From Luidia sarsii (lineage: Eukaryota > Echinodermata > Asteroidea > Paxillosida > Luidiidae): DNA of 64,000 nt. The stretch is taken from NCBI GenBank assembly GCA_949987565.1, contig OX465111.1, forward strand, positions 6,490,967 to 6,554,966. The letters are read 5' to 3'. Made by a program: the position numbers and the translations under genes. The notes beneath the pieces were generated by a model, which made no database searches, was not told the DNA's origin, and saw nothing but the letters and a program-made list of their open reading frames with translations. Every line of letters begins with the position of its first letter. Positions within the stretch are counted from its first letter, which is position 1. Positions 24,016 through 35,600 of this stretch are shown in pieces.

Positions 24016-24104
24016 CTAAAGTTTCCATCCTAACAGGACCTTTTCTCAAAGGCAGAATGATTCTGCCTTTGAGAAAGGTCCTGCTGGGATAGCAACGTTA
24101 AACC
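24016..24104. repeat. Head-to-head palindrome of dispersed repeat A
   Basis: Two copies of the family A core lie back to back. The left arm reads, on the minus strand, ATTCTGCCTTTGAGAAAAGG, and the right arm (24060 onward) reads ATTCTGCCTTTGAGAAAGGT. The arms extend about 43 bp with a spacer of one or two bases, so the DNA can form a long hairpin. Confidence 0.8.
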
Positions 24105-24454
24105 ATCTACATGTATATCACTAGAGTTTTTTAAAGTGAATAGGCAATAAGTCATGTAACTTTTCTGAAGTTTAAAACATTTGGTTTATTTATCTTAAAG
24201 AAAGATATGGATGAATCAATTATAGCTATGCAAGAAACATGCACAACAACATACTGCGGCGGTAATCAAGGTGGATGGACTGCCTAATATCTAGGGAAGT
24301 TTAAGACACCGCCAAGTCCAGCGAGAATCTCCACCATACCTGGAGGCAACAACCTCTGACATTTTTTTTCTACAGAACTACGACATTGAAGTGTTCATTC
24401 AACCAAAACGAAGGAAAAACTGACTGGAAACTTCTGAACAATTTTTGAAAAATG

Positions 24455-24545
24455 GAAAAATTGGCAGAGAAAACTTTGACTGGACTGAGACTTGAACCCG
24501 AGACCTCTGGTTTTGCTTACCAGCACTATTGACACCTTAGCTGGC
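24455..24545 (-). mobile_element. tRNA-derived SINE (family 1) fragment
   Basis: The plus strand shows AACTTTGACTGGACTGAGAC then TTGAACCCGAGACCTCTGG. This is the reverse complement of the family 1 B-box region, with the anticodon-arm-like CTGGTAAGCAAAACCAG. Confidence 0.65.
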
Positions 24546-25033
24546 CTTCCAAATATTAATTGAACCACACACAGGCATATTCTATTGGGCTTCCACTTTC
24601 ACTGCCATTTAAGAAATTTAAAATGCTGATTAGGACGGCATACATGATGGTCTTATTATGTACATAAGCCTTCATCATTATTATGTAGAGGATTTCTTGG
24701 TCAGTGTTGAGAAAGGGCTGACGTGAATGCAACTCAGTCAACAGTGCAAATTGTTAATCTCACTTCTTGCCTAGACTAGCCCAACTCCACCAAACTTGGT
24801 TCACGACTGGTTTACTAAATAGGAGTACGGAATTGCAGACTGGGTAAATTATAAAAAGAAAATTACAAGCAATTCATAATTAATTTACATTAGCTTTGGA
24901 ATTAAATCCACTTATAAAACAACGCTTACACAGCAATTAACAGTGCAGGAAAACTCAAATCCCTTTGGCTTAAAAACAAAACTGGAATTTTCACATGGGT
25001 TGTGCTTAATGCAGGAAGTCCTTGTCCATTTTG

Positions 25034-25039
25034 TTTATT
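25034..25039 (-). terminator. Candidate poly(A) signal of the CIZ1-like gene
   Basis: AATAAA on the minus strand lies about 315 bp beyond the CIZ1-like stop codon, giving a 3' UTR of plausible length. No other evidence supports its use. Confidence 0.4.
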
Positions 25040-25351
25040 TTTTCCCGACAGAAACTTAAAAGAGGTCCACTGTCCTAGATGGCCATCTTTCATTCTCAGG
25101 CTGGCATGTACAACTCCGGATCTCTCACATCCAATCTTATTACAGGAACTCATCTTGAAATTTGTCAGTCACCGTCAGAGGGGCTCGAGGCATATCCTGC
25201 GAGTGGCGATTCCTACATTATCTAGGCCACAGCCTACCCCCATCCCACCTCTGTGCCTACTGCTAAGGTTCTCCCTCAAATCCAGTAGTCCTGAATGGAG
25301 TGACACATAGTTCTAGTCTTGCTTGGTGTTGACCGGCTTGCTTTCAGGTTT

Positions 25352-26614
25352 TTAATCAGCTTCCGGGGGCTCAGCATCACTGCCCGGATGGCCTCCGTCA
25401 CTACTGCTGGCGTCACCTCCTTCCTCCGATCTGATCTCCCAGACGTTCTCATCGATGGAAAACATCTCGTCGTCGTCATCCTCCTCCACCTCCTCCTCCC
25501 TCTTGTCCTCGTCAATTCTCAGCCCTTCCTCCTGGTCCGGGAAAAGGTCGGGGAAGTTGTCGCTGTCTTCCCTGGGGCAGATCACTTCGGGCAGGTCGGC
25601 GTAGAGATCGTCGTCCTCCTCCTCCTCCTCTGCGGGCTTGTCCTCGGGGAGTTTCGCTTGCAGCTCCGCCGTCTTGCCCGGAGGCTTCTCCACGTCCTCC
25701 TGGTCTGCAGATACCTTAGGGGCTTCCTCGCCCGCGGGTTGAGTCGACTCCTCGATGACCAATTCTGCCTGGGGCTCCGGCTCAGCGTCGAGGCCCTCTT
25801 CTTGCTGACTGCCCACGGCAGCAGCTGACGAGACCTCCTCATCTTTGGCATCGCCGGTGGCATTTCCTTCCGTCTCCATCACCTCCTCGTCATTTGCTGC
25901 TCCTGGTTTCGTCTCTGCTTCGAGGCACTCTCCTCGCTGACTGGACTCGACAGTGGGATCGCTTTCTGCGGTCCCTCCAGCAGCCCCGTCCATTGCAACA
26001 GAAGATAAGACCTTATCCTTGGCATCGCCTGCAGCCTTCCCTACCCTCTCCACCACCACCACCTCCTCCTCCTTTTCTACTGCGGCATCCGGTGCATCTG
26101 TCAGATCCTCATCTGAGATTACCTCCCCTTCCTCCATGTCCTCCTTCGAGGTCCTTGCCCTCTTAGAGGCTGCCGGCGATGCGCTCTTCTTCCTCTCCTT
26201 CCCAGTGGGGGCCTCCTCGGCCAGACTCTCGCCCATCTTGTCCAGGACGTCCTCAGCTCTGGCCAGCATGTCCTTGCCGTAGTGCCCCCTGGTGGATCTC
26301 CTGCTGGCAACCCTCGGCCTGGACTTTCGGGGCCTGCTTTCGCGCGAGGCGCTGGGACCTGGGCTGCTGTCTGGCTTCTCCTTCTGGCGCTTCTTCGTGG
26401 GTCTTGCAGCGGACTCTCTCCTGTCCCGCTCACCGGCCTGCTGCTCGCTCTCGCTGTCATCGTCAATCACAATCACTTTCTCCGTTGTCTCCGCGCTGGT
26501 TTCCATTTTTTCATCGGCATCCTTCTTCTTTGACTTATAGACAGCCTTACTCGTGATGCCTGGAATCACTGGTGCTTTGTTCAGTTTATCATGACTCTCG
26601 TAAGTATACCAGCG
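25352..26614 (-). CDS. CIZ1: CIZ1-like exon 10 (acidic C-terminal tail)
   Basis: 420 codons plus TAA. It starts RWYTYESHDKLNK right after the finger, passes through a basic SRPRKSRPRVASRRSTRG patch, and becomes strongly acidic (EEEEEDDDLYADLPEV, EEEVEEDDDDEMFS) to the end. Such acidic tails occur in chromatin proteins. Acceptor TTTTGCACACAG. Confidence 0.78.
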   Translation of the reverse strand, partial: RWYTYESHDKLNKAPVIPGITSKAVYKSKKKDADEKMETSAETTEKVIVIDDDSESEQQAGERDRRESAARPTKKRQKEKPDSSPGPSASRESRPRKSRPRVASRRSTRGHYGKDMLARAEDVLDKMGESLAEEAPTGKERKKSASPAASKRARTSKEDMEEGEVISDEDLTDAPDAAVEKEEEVVVVERVGKAAGDAKDKVLSSVAMDGAAGGTAESDPTVESSQRGECLEAETKPGAANDEEVMETEGNATGDAKDEEVSSAAAVGSQQEEGLDAEPEPQAELVIEESTQPAGEEAPKVSADQEDVEKPPGKTAELQAKLPEDKPAEEEEEDDDLYADLPEVICPREDSDNFPDLFPDQEEGLRIDEDKREEEVEEDDDDEMFSIDENVWEIRSEEGGDASSSDGGHPGSDAEPPEAD

Positions 26615-29600
26615 CTGTGTGCAAAACGAAAAATACAAAAAAATTGACAGCCTTGATTGAAGATGTGAGAATGTAATTCAAGGAGGGTTGGTCATACTCA
26701 ATGTGTAATAAGCATTGTATGCTCATTGCTTTTCCCAATCGGCTGCTCAAGGAAAAAGAAAAGAAGGCACCTGCCTATATACAAATTGACATCCAACATA
26801 CAACCCCTGTCAGCACAAAGGTTCATGTGGGTAAGACAACTGCACGAGAAAGCAGGAGTTGCAGGTTAGAAACCCTCCCGAGCTGCCCGTGTTGTGTGCG
26901 CAGGCAATTGGGCAAAGCACTGAGCATAGAACCCAAGTGCAAATTTCAAGTAGGGCAAACCCATATTGAATGTTGCCCTCACACCAAGGGGTGCAGATTT
27001 TACGTTCAAATCAATCACTGTGTGGAAGGCAATGAGCATTTCCAAGGACATGACATGTTTGCGTTGAGAAGAATATCATTCAATGAGGGTTTGCCCTACT
27101 TGACCTAATAAGCACTGTGTGCTCAAAGCTTATTATGTCGAGTAGGGTAAACCCTCCTTAAGTGACATTTTCCAGCTGGCAAAAGGAACTCACCAGAGCT
27201 TTCTGTTTATGGTCCTCACTCTTGCAGTGGCTGACCCTGCTGATGAACTTGTCATTGTAAAACTTGGAGCAGCACTTGCAGAAGAAACCAGTCACCGAAA
27301 CGACCAGATCCAATCCTGAAAACAGGGCAAAACATCAATTCATCTTTAAATAGAGTCGTATGCAAAAATGTTGCAAACTGCTTACTGACTGGAAAGACCA
27401 AAATGTAAATATCCAAAATTAGGAGGGCCTGAGGTTTCGATCCTAGCAGGACCTTTCTCAAAGGAAGATGGTGACCACTTTTAAATAGTTAAAGGTATTC
27501 TGTTTTTGCAGAAACAACATCCTGATTCCCTAATTGCCTCTATTTTTTCAGCAGGCAATCGGGCAAAGCACTGAGCATGCAGTGCTGATTATACCGTACA
27601 TCCAGTATGGCAAAACCCCTTATTGAATTACATCATGACCTGCACCGCAATACAGTTTAAAGGGCCGGGGGGGGGGGGGGGGGGGGGGTTCACAAAGCCG
27701 TACGATGCATAACTCAACTTAGGATGGATAACCCATTGTTAGTTGTGACACACCGTAATGGACTCTGTGCATCGCTCATCGTCTTTCGATTGATCAGCAG
27801 TCACGATGAGTCTGGTGAATTCGAATGCTGATGCCTGCTAGAAGGCTTTAAGGTTTCCTGAAAGATTTTCAGCAAAAAGTCTCAGTCTCGCACAAACTCA
27901 GACAAGGGAATGACCGTGCACGGTGTCACCGGCAAGTACTCTGGACTTATCGCTTGAGAGGGCCATGGGCTTTTGGCTCCTCACCTACTACGTCCTCTTC
28001 CTTGCCCTGTTTGGAGTCTCTTCTGGGCTGCTTGGCGTCGGGCTTGGCTGGGGCCACGGGGGCAGTGGAAGGTGGAGCCTTGGTCTTTGAGACACTGGTC
28101 TTTGGGGTGGGCTTCACCGCCTTGGAGTCTGCACACACAAACAAGACAGAGAAGTAGAAGTTAACCACTTCGCAGCGGGCCATTTTCCAGTGCCCATGAC
28201 TGCTATACAGGATTTTTTATTCTTCAATAATGAGCAACTCACACCTCGCTAAATAATTGCTAATAATCTCTCTTTTTTTCCCCCTTCCTTCGTGTACATG
28301 TATTTTCACTCTGCCTTTGAGAAAGGTCCTCCTAGGATCGAAACGTCAGGCCCACTAAATTTTAAGATTTACATTTTGGTAATTTTAGTCAGTAAGCAGT
28401 TTGCAACATTTTTGTATATCACCTTAAATCTTTTTTTTTCATTTCCCTACTTCTCTCTTTGACTCTTTCCCTTTGATCTTCCCATCACTACTACCTAATC
28501 CCTACCCTACCCCCTGCCCTTCTCTTTTGTCCCACCCTATCAGCTATCCTCTCTGTCAGTCATCTGTGTCCCTATTGCCCGTGTCCTTGTCATACTCCCT
28601 TTGAAAAAGAACTGCCAAGATCGAAACGTCAGTCCCTCCTAAATTCTGATAGAAGAGCTCGATAAGAATACTGTATCTTTGAAGAGGTGACCTGGGTAGA
28701 CATTAGAATGTTTCAATCAAGGTGAATATGCACTGACACGTAATTTCACAACAGTGGTTGTGAGTTCAGAGCAATAACTCTTCCTCCAGTTCATCACAAT
28801 GTGAACCCCCAACCACACTTTCCCATGAGTTCAGAGCGCGAATCAAAAGCAGCATTGACAAGAGAGTTGATGAGGCTGACATCAAAGTCAAATAGATTTT
28901 ACCGGTTGGAGCAGGGGTTGCTTTCAGAGCCGTCTTGGTTGGCACTTGCTGGCTTGCGATAGGCTTCTTGTCTGGTTGATACCCCTGAGAAAATGAAACG
29001 AATGGACACACTCAATAGGGTTCCTTTGTCAAACCACGGCTACCCCCATCTGTTAAGCACTGTTCAAGAGTCAACCCACTGAGGCTGTCCAATGATGAAC
29101 CATGTTGCGGCAGCGCGTTAACCCTCGTCTTTCCCGAGTGTTCTGGGTAGTGGCTCAGTGGTACAAGCTTTGAATGACTGGTTCCGGCAGGCACTGATGA
29201 AAGTTCCAGCTGATGCCGTGCTTCAGACTACACACTCCTCCTAGTTCTGACAGTCGTTGCTGACAGTCTACCAGCAGTCTACCTACAGGCGAAGGGTTAT
29301 CGGTACTTCAGACTAGTCAACCGTTCCCATTGTCAGCCTTGGTTGGCAGAATATCATCAATGCACGGACGACTTACTCCAGACCATGTCACCCCTCCTTG
29401 TTCCGTTTGTCGGCCACAGTGGGCATTCTGCCACGAGAAGGGATGTAGGCTAATGCCTGGCTATAGACCAGTCCCCCCTCCCAGTTCTATTTGTTAGCCT
29501 CAGCTGGAAATATACCACCACTTAAAACTCGATGGTTCAACCAGTGGGACTAACCTTGGCAGAAACCTTTTCTGACTTGGATCTTTCTTCTTCTCGAGCC

Positions 29601-32600
29601 TTCCGGATTATTCTGAGCTCTCTCATCTGAAAAGGATAAAGATTATGATATGATTTGCTTTATGTATTTCATTCATCATAACAGAGATGATAAGTAAACA
29701 ATGTTGTCACAATTGAGTGCAAATGAATTCCTCCTTCCCCCCTAGTTGCTGAACCTTATGTTATGTTTATTTCTACTGAAGATGCCCTCTCCAGTGCATG
29801 GTACCACACCCACTAAATCCTTTGTTGTATAGGCATGGGAGTTCAGTATATAGTGTGTGCAGTCTGAATAAAGTGCAGCTCAGTTTGAGAGCAGTTCTTG
29901 TCCACACCTTCCATTACAACAAATGTCTTTTCTGCAACAGTCTTTTTTTTTTAAGGGGAGTTGATCATTCCCGATGTCTAAACACAGCACTTTGTCTTCA
30001 GTATGTTGCTGTTCTTTATGACAAAAATCTCTGAAATCAAGCAAAAAATCAGCAAAATTGCCACTCGCACTGAGTGATGAGCGTTTCTCAGAGCCACACT
30101 CACCCACAAAAGAGGTGATCTACATCACAAAGAGGTGATTGCACTTACTTTCTTGTGGAGCGAGCCAGCCGTGTGCTTCTGTAAAGTTTTCTTCTTCCTG
30201 AAGTACAGATTGCAGACCTGGCAGAAACTCCTCAGGATCTGAATGTGCTGCAGACAGATGACAAGATAATAGGAAGTGGTTTTATATGGGTAGTGGGGAT
30301 GTGAAAAGGGGATGGGAAATAGAGATGAGGAGTGGGTAATGGGGATGGGGATTGGGATGGGTGATGGGTGATGGGTGATGGGTGATGGGGGATGGGGGGT
30401 GGGTGATGGGGGGTGGGTGATGGGGGATGGGTGAAGGGGGTGGGGATAGGGGATGGGGGATGGGTGATGGGGGATGGGTGAAGGGGGGTGGGGATAGGGG
30501 ATGGGGGATGGGTGATGGGGGATGGGTGAAGGGGGATGGGGATGGGGATTGGGGATGGGTGATGGGGGATGGGTGAAGGGGGTGGGGATAGGGGATGGGG
30601 GATGGGTGATGGGGGATGGGTGATGGGGGATGGGTGAAGGGGGATGGGGATGGGGATGGGTGATGGGGGATGGGTGAAGGGGGGTGGGGATAGGGGATGG
30701 GGGATGGGTGATGGGGGATGGGTGAAGGGGGGTGGGGATAGGGGATGGGGGATGGGTGATGGGGGATGGGGGATGGGTGAAGGGGGATGGGATGGGGATG
30801 GGTGATGGGGGATGGGTGATGGGGGATGGGTGAAGGGGGGTGGGGATAGGGGATGGGGGATGGGTGATGGGGGATGGGTGAAGGGGGGTGGGGATAGGGG
30901 ATGGGGGATGGGTGATGGGGGATGGGTGAAGGGGGTGGGGATGGGGGATGGGGGATGGGTGAAGGGGGGTGGGGATAGGGGATGGGGGATGGGTGATGGG
31001 GGATAGGTGATGGGGGATGGGTGAAGGGGGATGGGGATGGGGGATGGGTGATGGGGGATAGGTGATGGGGGATGGGTGAAGGGGGATGGGGATGGGGGAT
31101 GGGGGAGGGGGATGGGGGATAGGTGAAGGGGGATGGGGATAGGGGATGGGGGATGGGTGATGGGGGATAGGTGATGGGGGATGGGTGAAGGGGGATGGGG
31201 ATAGGGGATGGGGGATGGGGATAAGGGATGGGGGATGGAAGATGGAGGATGGAGAATGGGGGATGCGGAATAGGGGATGCGGAATAGGGGATGGGGGTAG
31301 GGGAATGGGTGATGGGGGGTAGAGGATGGGGGATAGGGGATGGGGGATGGGGAGGTGGGCAATGGGGGATGGGGATGGGGCTAGGGGATGGGTAATGGAG
31401 GATGGAGAATGGGGGGTGCGGGATAGGGGTAGAGGAATGGTTGATGGGGGATAGGGGATGGGGGATAGGGATGGGTGATGGGGGATAGGGGATGGGGGAT
31501 GGGGATGGGGCTAGGGGATGGGGGATGGGGGATGGGTGATGGAGGATGGAGAATGGGGGATGCGGGATAGGGGAATGGGTGATGGGTGATGAGCCCTCCT
31601 TTCTCTTCTCTCTCTCTCTCGCTCTCTCCCTACCCATCTATCTCTCCCCCCTCTCTGTCTCTCTCCCTCTCTCTATATCTCTCTCTGTCTGTCTCTCTCT
31701 CTCTCTCACCCTCCATCCCTCCCCCCCCCTCTCTCTCCCTCCCTCTCTCCCTCCCCATCTCTCTCTCATCAGGGGCACTTCCCCCACCTTGTGTTTGCCG
31801 TCCGCCTTGTGCTCCTCCACGGAGCAGGTGAAGCCCACCGCACAGCTGGAGCAGAAGTAGGCCCGCCTCATCCCGGAGGCCGTGGTCAGGCGGTCGGGGG
31901 GCACCGAGCCCTGGCTGGGCATCTTGCGCAGTCGGTGGGCCAGCTTCTGCCGCTGGAAGAAGCCGTTGTCCAGCCGGCGCAGGAACTGCACTTTCGTCTT
32001 GTGGGCCACGGTCTGGATGTGGTCTCTGTATGTCTACGGAGGAGGGGGGGGGAATCAATTGAAAAGAACGCTTTCATAAAAAAAGCTGCCCCCGCTTTGT
32101 GCAATCCCCCATAACTGCTGGAGTCATTTAACAAGCTCAGGTGGTAAGAGCGTCGGTACTTTAAGGCAGAGGTATCGGGTTCAATCAGTATTGTGATATG
32201 CAGTATGCACAGCACTTTACTTGACATTGTGGGAAAGTGGCATTGCTGTAATCGCTACTTACCACAACATTTGGAAGCTTCAGAGAGCACACCAGGCACT
32301 CACACAGGCAGACCACCCTGTTGAACAGAAAGCCGTGAAGTTCCATGAGCTCCAGAATTCCGGCCTTCGAATGAATAACAGATAATTCATTAAGGGTGAC
32401 ACCCCCCCAAAAAAAACATGGCAAACTGCTGGCTGACTTCAATCACCAACATTATACAAATTCTTAACAAAGATAGCGGGCCTGCTGTTTCGCTCCTCCT
32501 AGCTGGACCTTTCTCAATGTCCTTTTTGAGAAGGGTGCTGGCAGGATTAAACCATCCAACCCTCTACATAGTGGGCGATCACCAGAGCAACGGCAGCCAC

Positions 32601-35600
32601 ACTGGAGACACTTCAAGCAAAGGCTATAGTTTAGCATAACAGAGCTCCTAGTCCTACCACCTGTAGTCTACCACCAAGATTAGCCAGACCTTAGGTGGTG
32701 GCCTCCCGAATAATCAGTGCACATATCTTTGTGGAAGGTTTGAGATGACACCATGTAACACATCTCTTTTGAGATGTCAGGGGACACTCTCCCGACGACA
32801 AGCAGCGTACAAACTACCAGAAAAGTTATGTTACTGGCTCTTTTCAGAGCCACACCCCTTCTCAAAAGAGATGTATTAAATGGTGTCACCGCAAACCTTC
32901 CACTTAGTACTTCCACCATCCAAACCTTCAAGTCTTACCTACATATCTTTGTGCTCAGGAGAGATGTGAGTTATGCATGTCAGCTTTGCACCATTTACTG
33001 TCCTATTCAGGCATCACATCCCCTTTCTCTAATGCAAACAACTAATTTCAACTTCACAAGTTGCACTAGTTTCAACTTCACAAGTTGCACTAGTTTCAAC
33101 TTCACAAGTTGCACTAGTTTCAACTTCACAAGTTGTGCCCACTAGTTTCAACTTCACAAGTTGCACTAGTTTCAACTTCACAAGTTGCACTAGTTTCAAC
33201 TTCACAAGTTGCACTAGTTTCAACTTCACAAGTTGCACTAGTTTCAACTTCACAAGTTCCACTAGTTTCAACTTCAAAGTTCCACTAGTTTCAACTTCAC
33301 AAGTTCCACTAGTTTCAACTTCACAAGTTGCACTAGTTTCAACTTTCAAACCGCATCTACAGCAACTCAAGGATGAATTGGATGCCGCTTTTTAAACCCC
33401 CTTTTCAAAAACTTTTCAAAAGCATTATTTTCTGGTTGGTTTTCAGGAAGCCAATATGCGGACAACCCAATATTTGAGTCAAATTTGGGCCAAAACAAAT
33501 ATTGCGGAAAATCAAAGCACAACTGTGAAAACAAGGCTTTTTGAATTGAAAGAAAGTAAAAAAAGATGTAATACAAAAACGAAGCAAACTGCTTGACTGA
33601 CTTGAAAACATGCACATTTTAAAAACAATTTAAGAGGGTCTGACTTTTCATCTTAGCAGTACCTTTGACAACTGTCCTGCTAGTATCAAAATGTTCCTAA
33701 TTCAAAATGATTAGTGTATGAGAAGACTCACCTGGTGCTTGACAGTGTCAATATCTGTACAGATCGGCTGGAGAGACTTATTCGCTAGGGTCCTGGCCAG
33801 TTCTGAAGGAGTCTTCATGTGTCCAGCTGTTTCCTTCTTGTCCTTGCATGGACCCGGAGCGCCAGAGCTTGAAGCTCCCGCGGAGTTCTTAGCCGCTTCA
33901 TTTGCTTTAGTTGTGGAGGAGGCATTGGAACCGGTTTCGGGAGCCGCGGTGCTCTTGGAAGGCTGGCCGGCCTTGGATCCTTCGGCGCCTTCCACTGGGC
34001 TCGGCGTGGGCATCTTCTGTGGAAGCTGCTGGGTTATGAGGATCTTGGCCAGGTCCGTGACCACCATGCTGGCAGTCTGGACGCGGGGGCCTTTGCCGAG
34101 GAAGCGGGGTGCCATTTGCCTGGGCGGGGGCAACAGAGGCCGGGGGGATGGGCCAAAGCCCGGCCCCTGAAACCCGGGGAAGCCGGGCCGCGGGGGAGAG
34201 CCGAAGCGCATGGGCCCTCTTCCGCCCGGCACCGCGAGACCGGGCCTGGCACCCAGAAAGCCGTGAAGGTGATGCAGCTGGCGCACTTGCGCGTCACCCG
34301 GCTGCGCCGGGGGCGAATGAAGGACGGCGGGGAACTCCCCTTGGCGACGGGGATGATCGCCCATCTCGATGAGCAGCGGGTGTCCCCCCGTGGGGTCTTG
34401 CCCAAATGGCCCCTCGTTGAAGTGCCCTTGAGCCGGGCCTCGAAACTCCTGGCCCTGGGCTCTGTCATCCCATCTGCCTCTGTGGTCATCGTCGCGGTAA
34501 GGGCCTCCGTCCTGCCTGTCCTCGTTCCAGCTCGGTCCCCTGTGTGAATCTGGCGAGTCGGGCCCCCAGCTGCGTGTCCAATCATCTCCGGTGCGGTCCG
34601 GGCTTCTCTGCCTGGCCTCGAGGCCTTCCGACCCACGGCGGAACTCTCGCGAGGGGGACCTGTCGCTCCAGTCGTCCTCCGTCCGGTCGTAGCTCCGTCC
34701 CCTGGTGTCGTGGCCTTGCTGGCTCCTGCCAAAGTCGCTGGACTCGGGCCGGCGACTCCAGTCCTCCTCCGAGCGGCCGCGGCTGTTCCGTCTGGTCTCC
34801 GGACTCTGCTCTCTATCCCAGTCCCCTTCCCACTTCCTCTTGCGCGCCTCCGACTTCCTCCCCGCTGCGGGGCTTCTCTCCCACCCTCCCTTGCCCCTCC
34901 TATCTTCCTCCTCGCCCCCGCCCTGCCTTCCTCGGTCCTGATGGCGGCTGCGGCGTTGGTCGTTGTCCCCTTCCCGGCTCCTGCTCCGCTCTGACGGCAT
35001 CCCAGCTCCCCGGCCGTACCCGCCCTCTTCGTTGTCGCTCTGATCCCAGGCGCGTCTTGGCTCCTCAGCTTGCCAGACATCAGACGTAAAATTTCCTCTG
35101 CTGTCACGGGCTTCACCGGGATGGAAGCGGCGGTCGTCCTCAGCGGGAGCATCGTCATAATCTCGGCGGCCATAGTCATCATCCCTCTCTCTGAAATCAT
35201 CGTCTGGCCTTCCTAAGTCTCTATCTGGGCTGCGGTCGCTAGGATCACTGCTCCTCTCCCAGAAGTGGTCCCTTCTCTGTTCATTGTAGGGATCGGTGGC
35301 CTCATTGTGGTGCCTCCATTCATCTCCAAATCTATCCCTATCCCTGTCTCGGGAGTCCCCTCTTCCAGTAAAGCTGCCTTCATCTTGGGATCCGGCCCGG
35401 TCCCTGCTTCCAGACCAGCTGGGGCTGATGCTTTGACTTCTGGGCCAACGGCCAGGGGAACCGCTTCTGAGGTCCCCTCGCCCCTCCACCGAGGGTCTCG
35501 CCTGATGCCCCTCTCTCTCCAAAGACCTCTCCTGATTGGTCCTCCCTCCCCTGCCGCGAGGCGAAGCTCTGGGCGCTTTTCCTCGTCCGCGCTGAAACCC

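Larger units (their letters stand above)
23421..25033. other. Intergenic DNA with repeats
   Basis: No gene is recognised. It contains the family A palindrome at 24016-24104 and a SINE family 1 copy at 24455-24545. Confidence 0.5.

Noticed and set aside
30232..31637. 376- and 451-codon proline-rich frames
   Set aside because: They lie in an intron between exons 4 and 5 of the CIZ1-like gene and are pure repeat translation.
34034..35200. 388-codon and 233-codon minus frames overlapping CIZ1-like exon 2
   Set aside because: Alternative-frame shadows of a GC-rich, low-complexity exon. Only the chosen frame joins neighbouring exons in phase.
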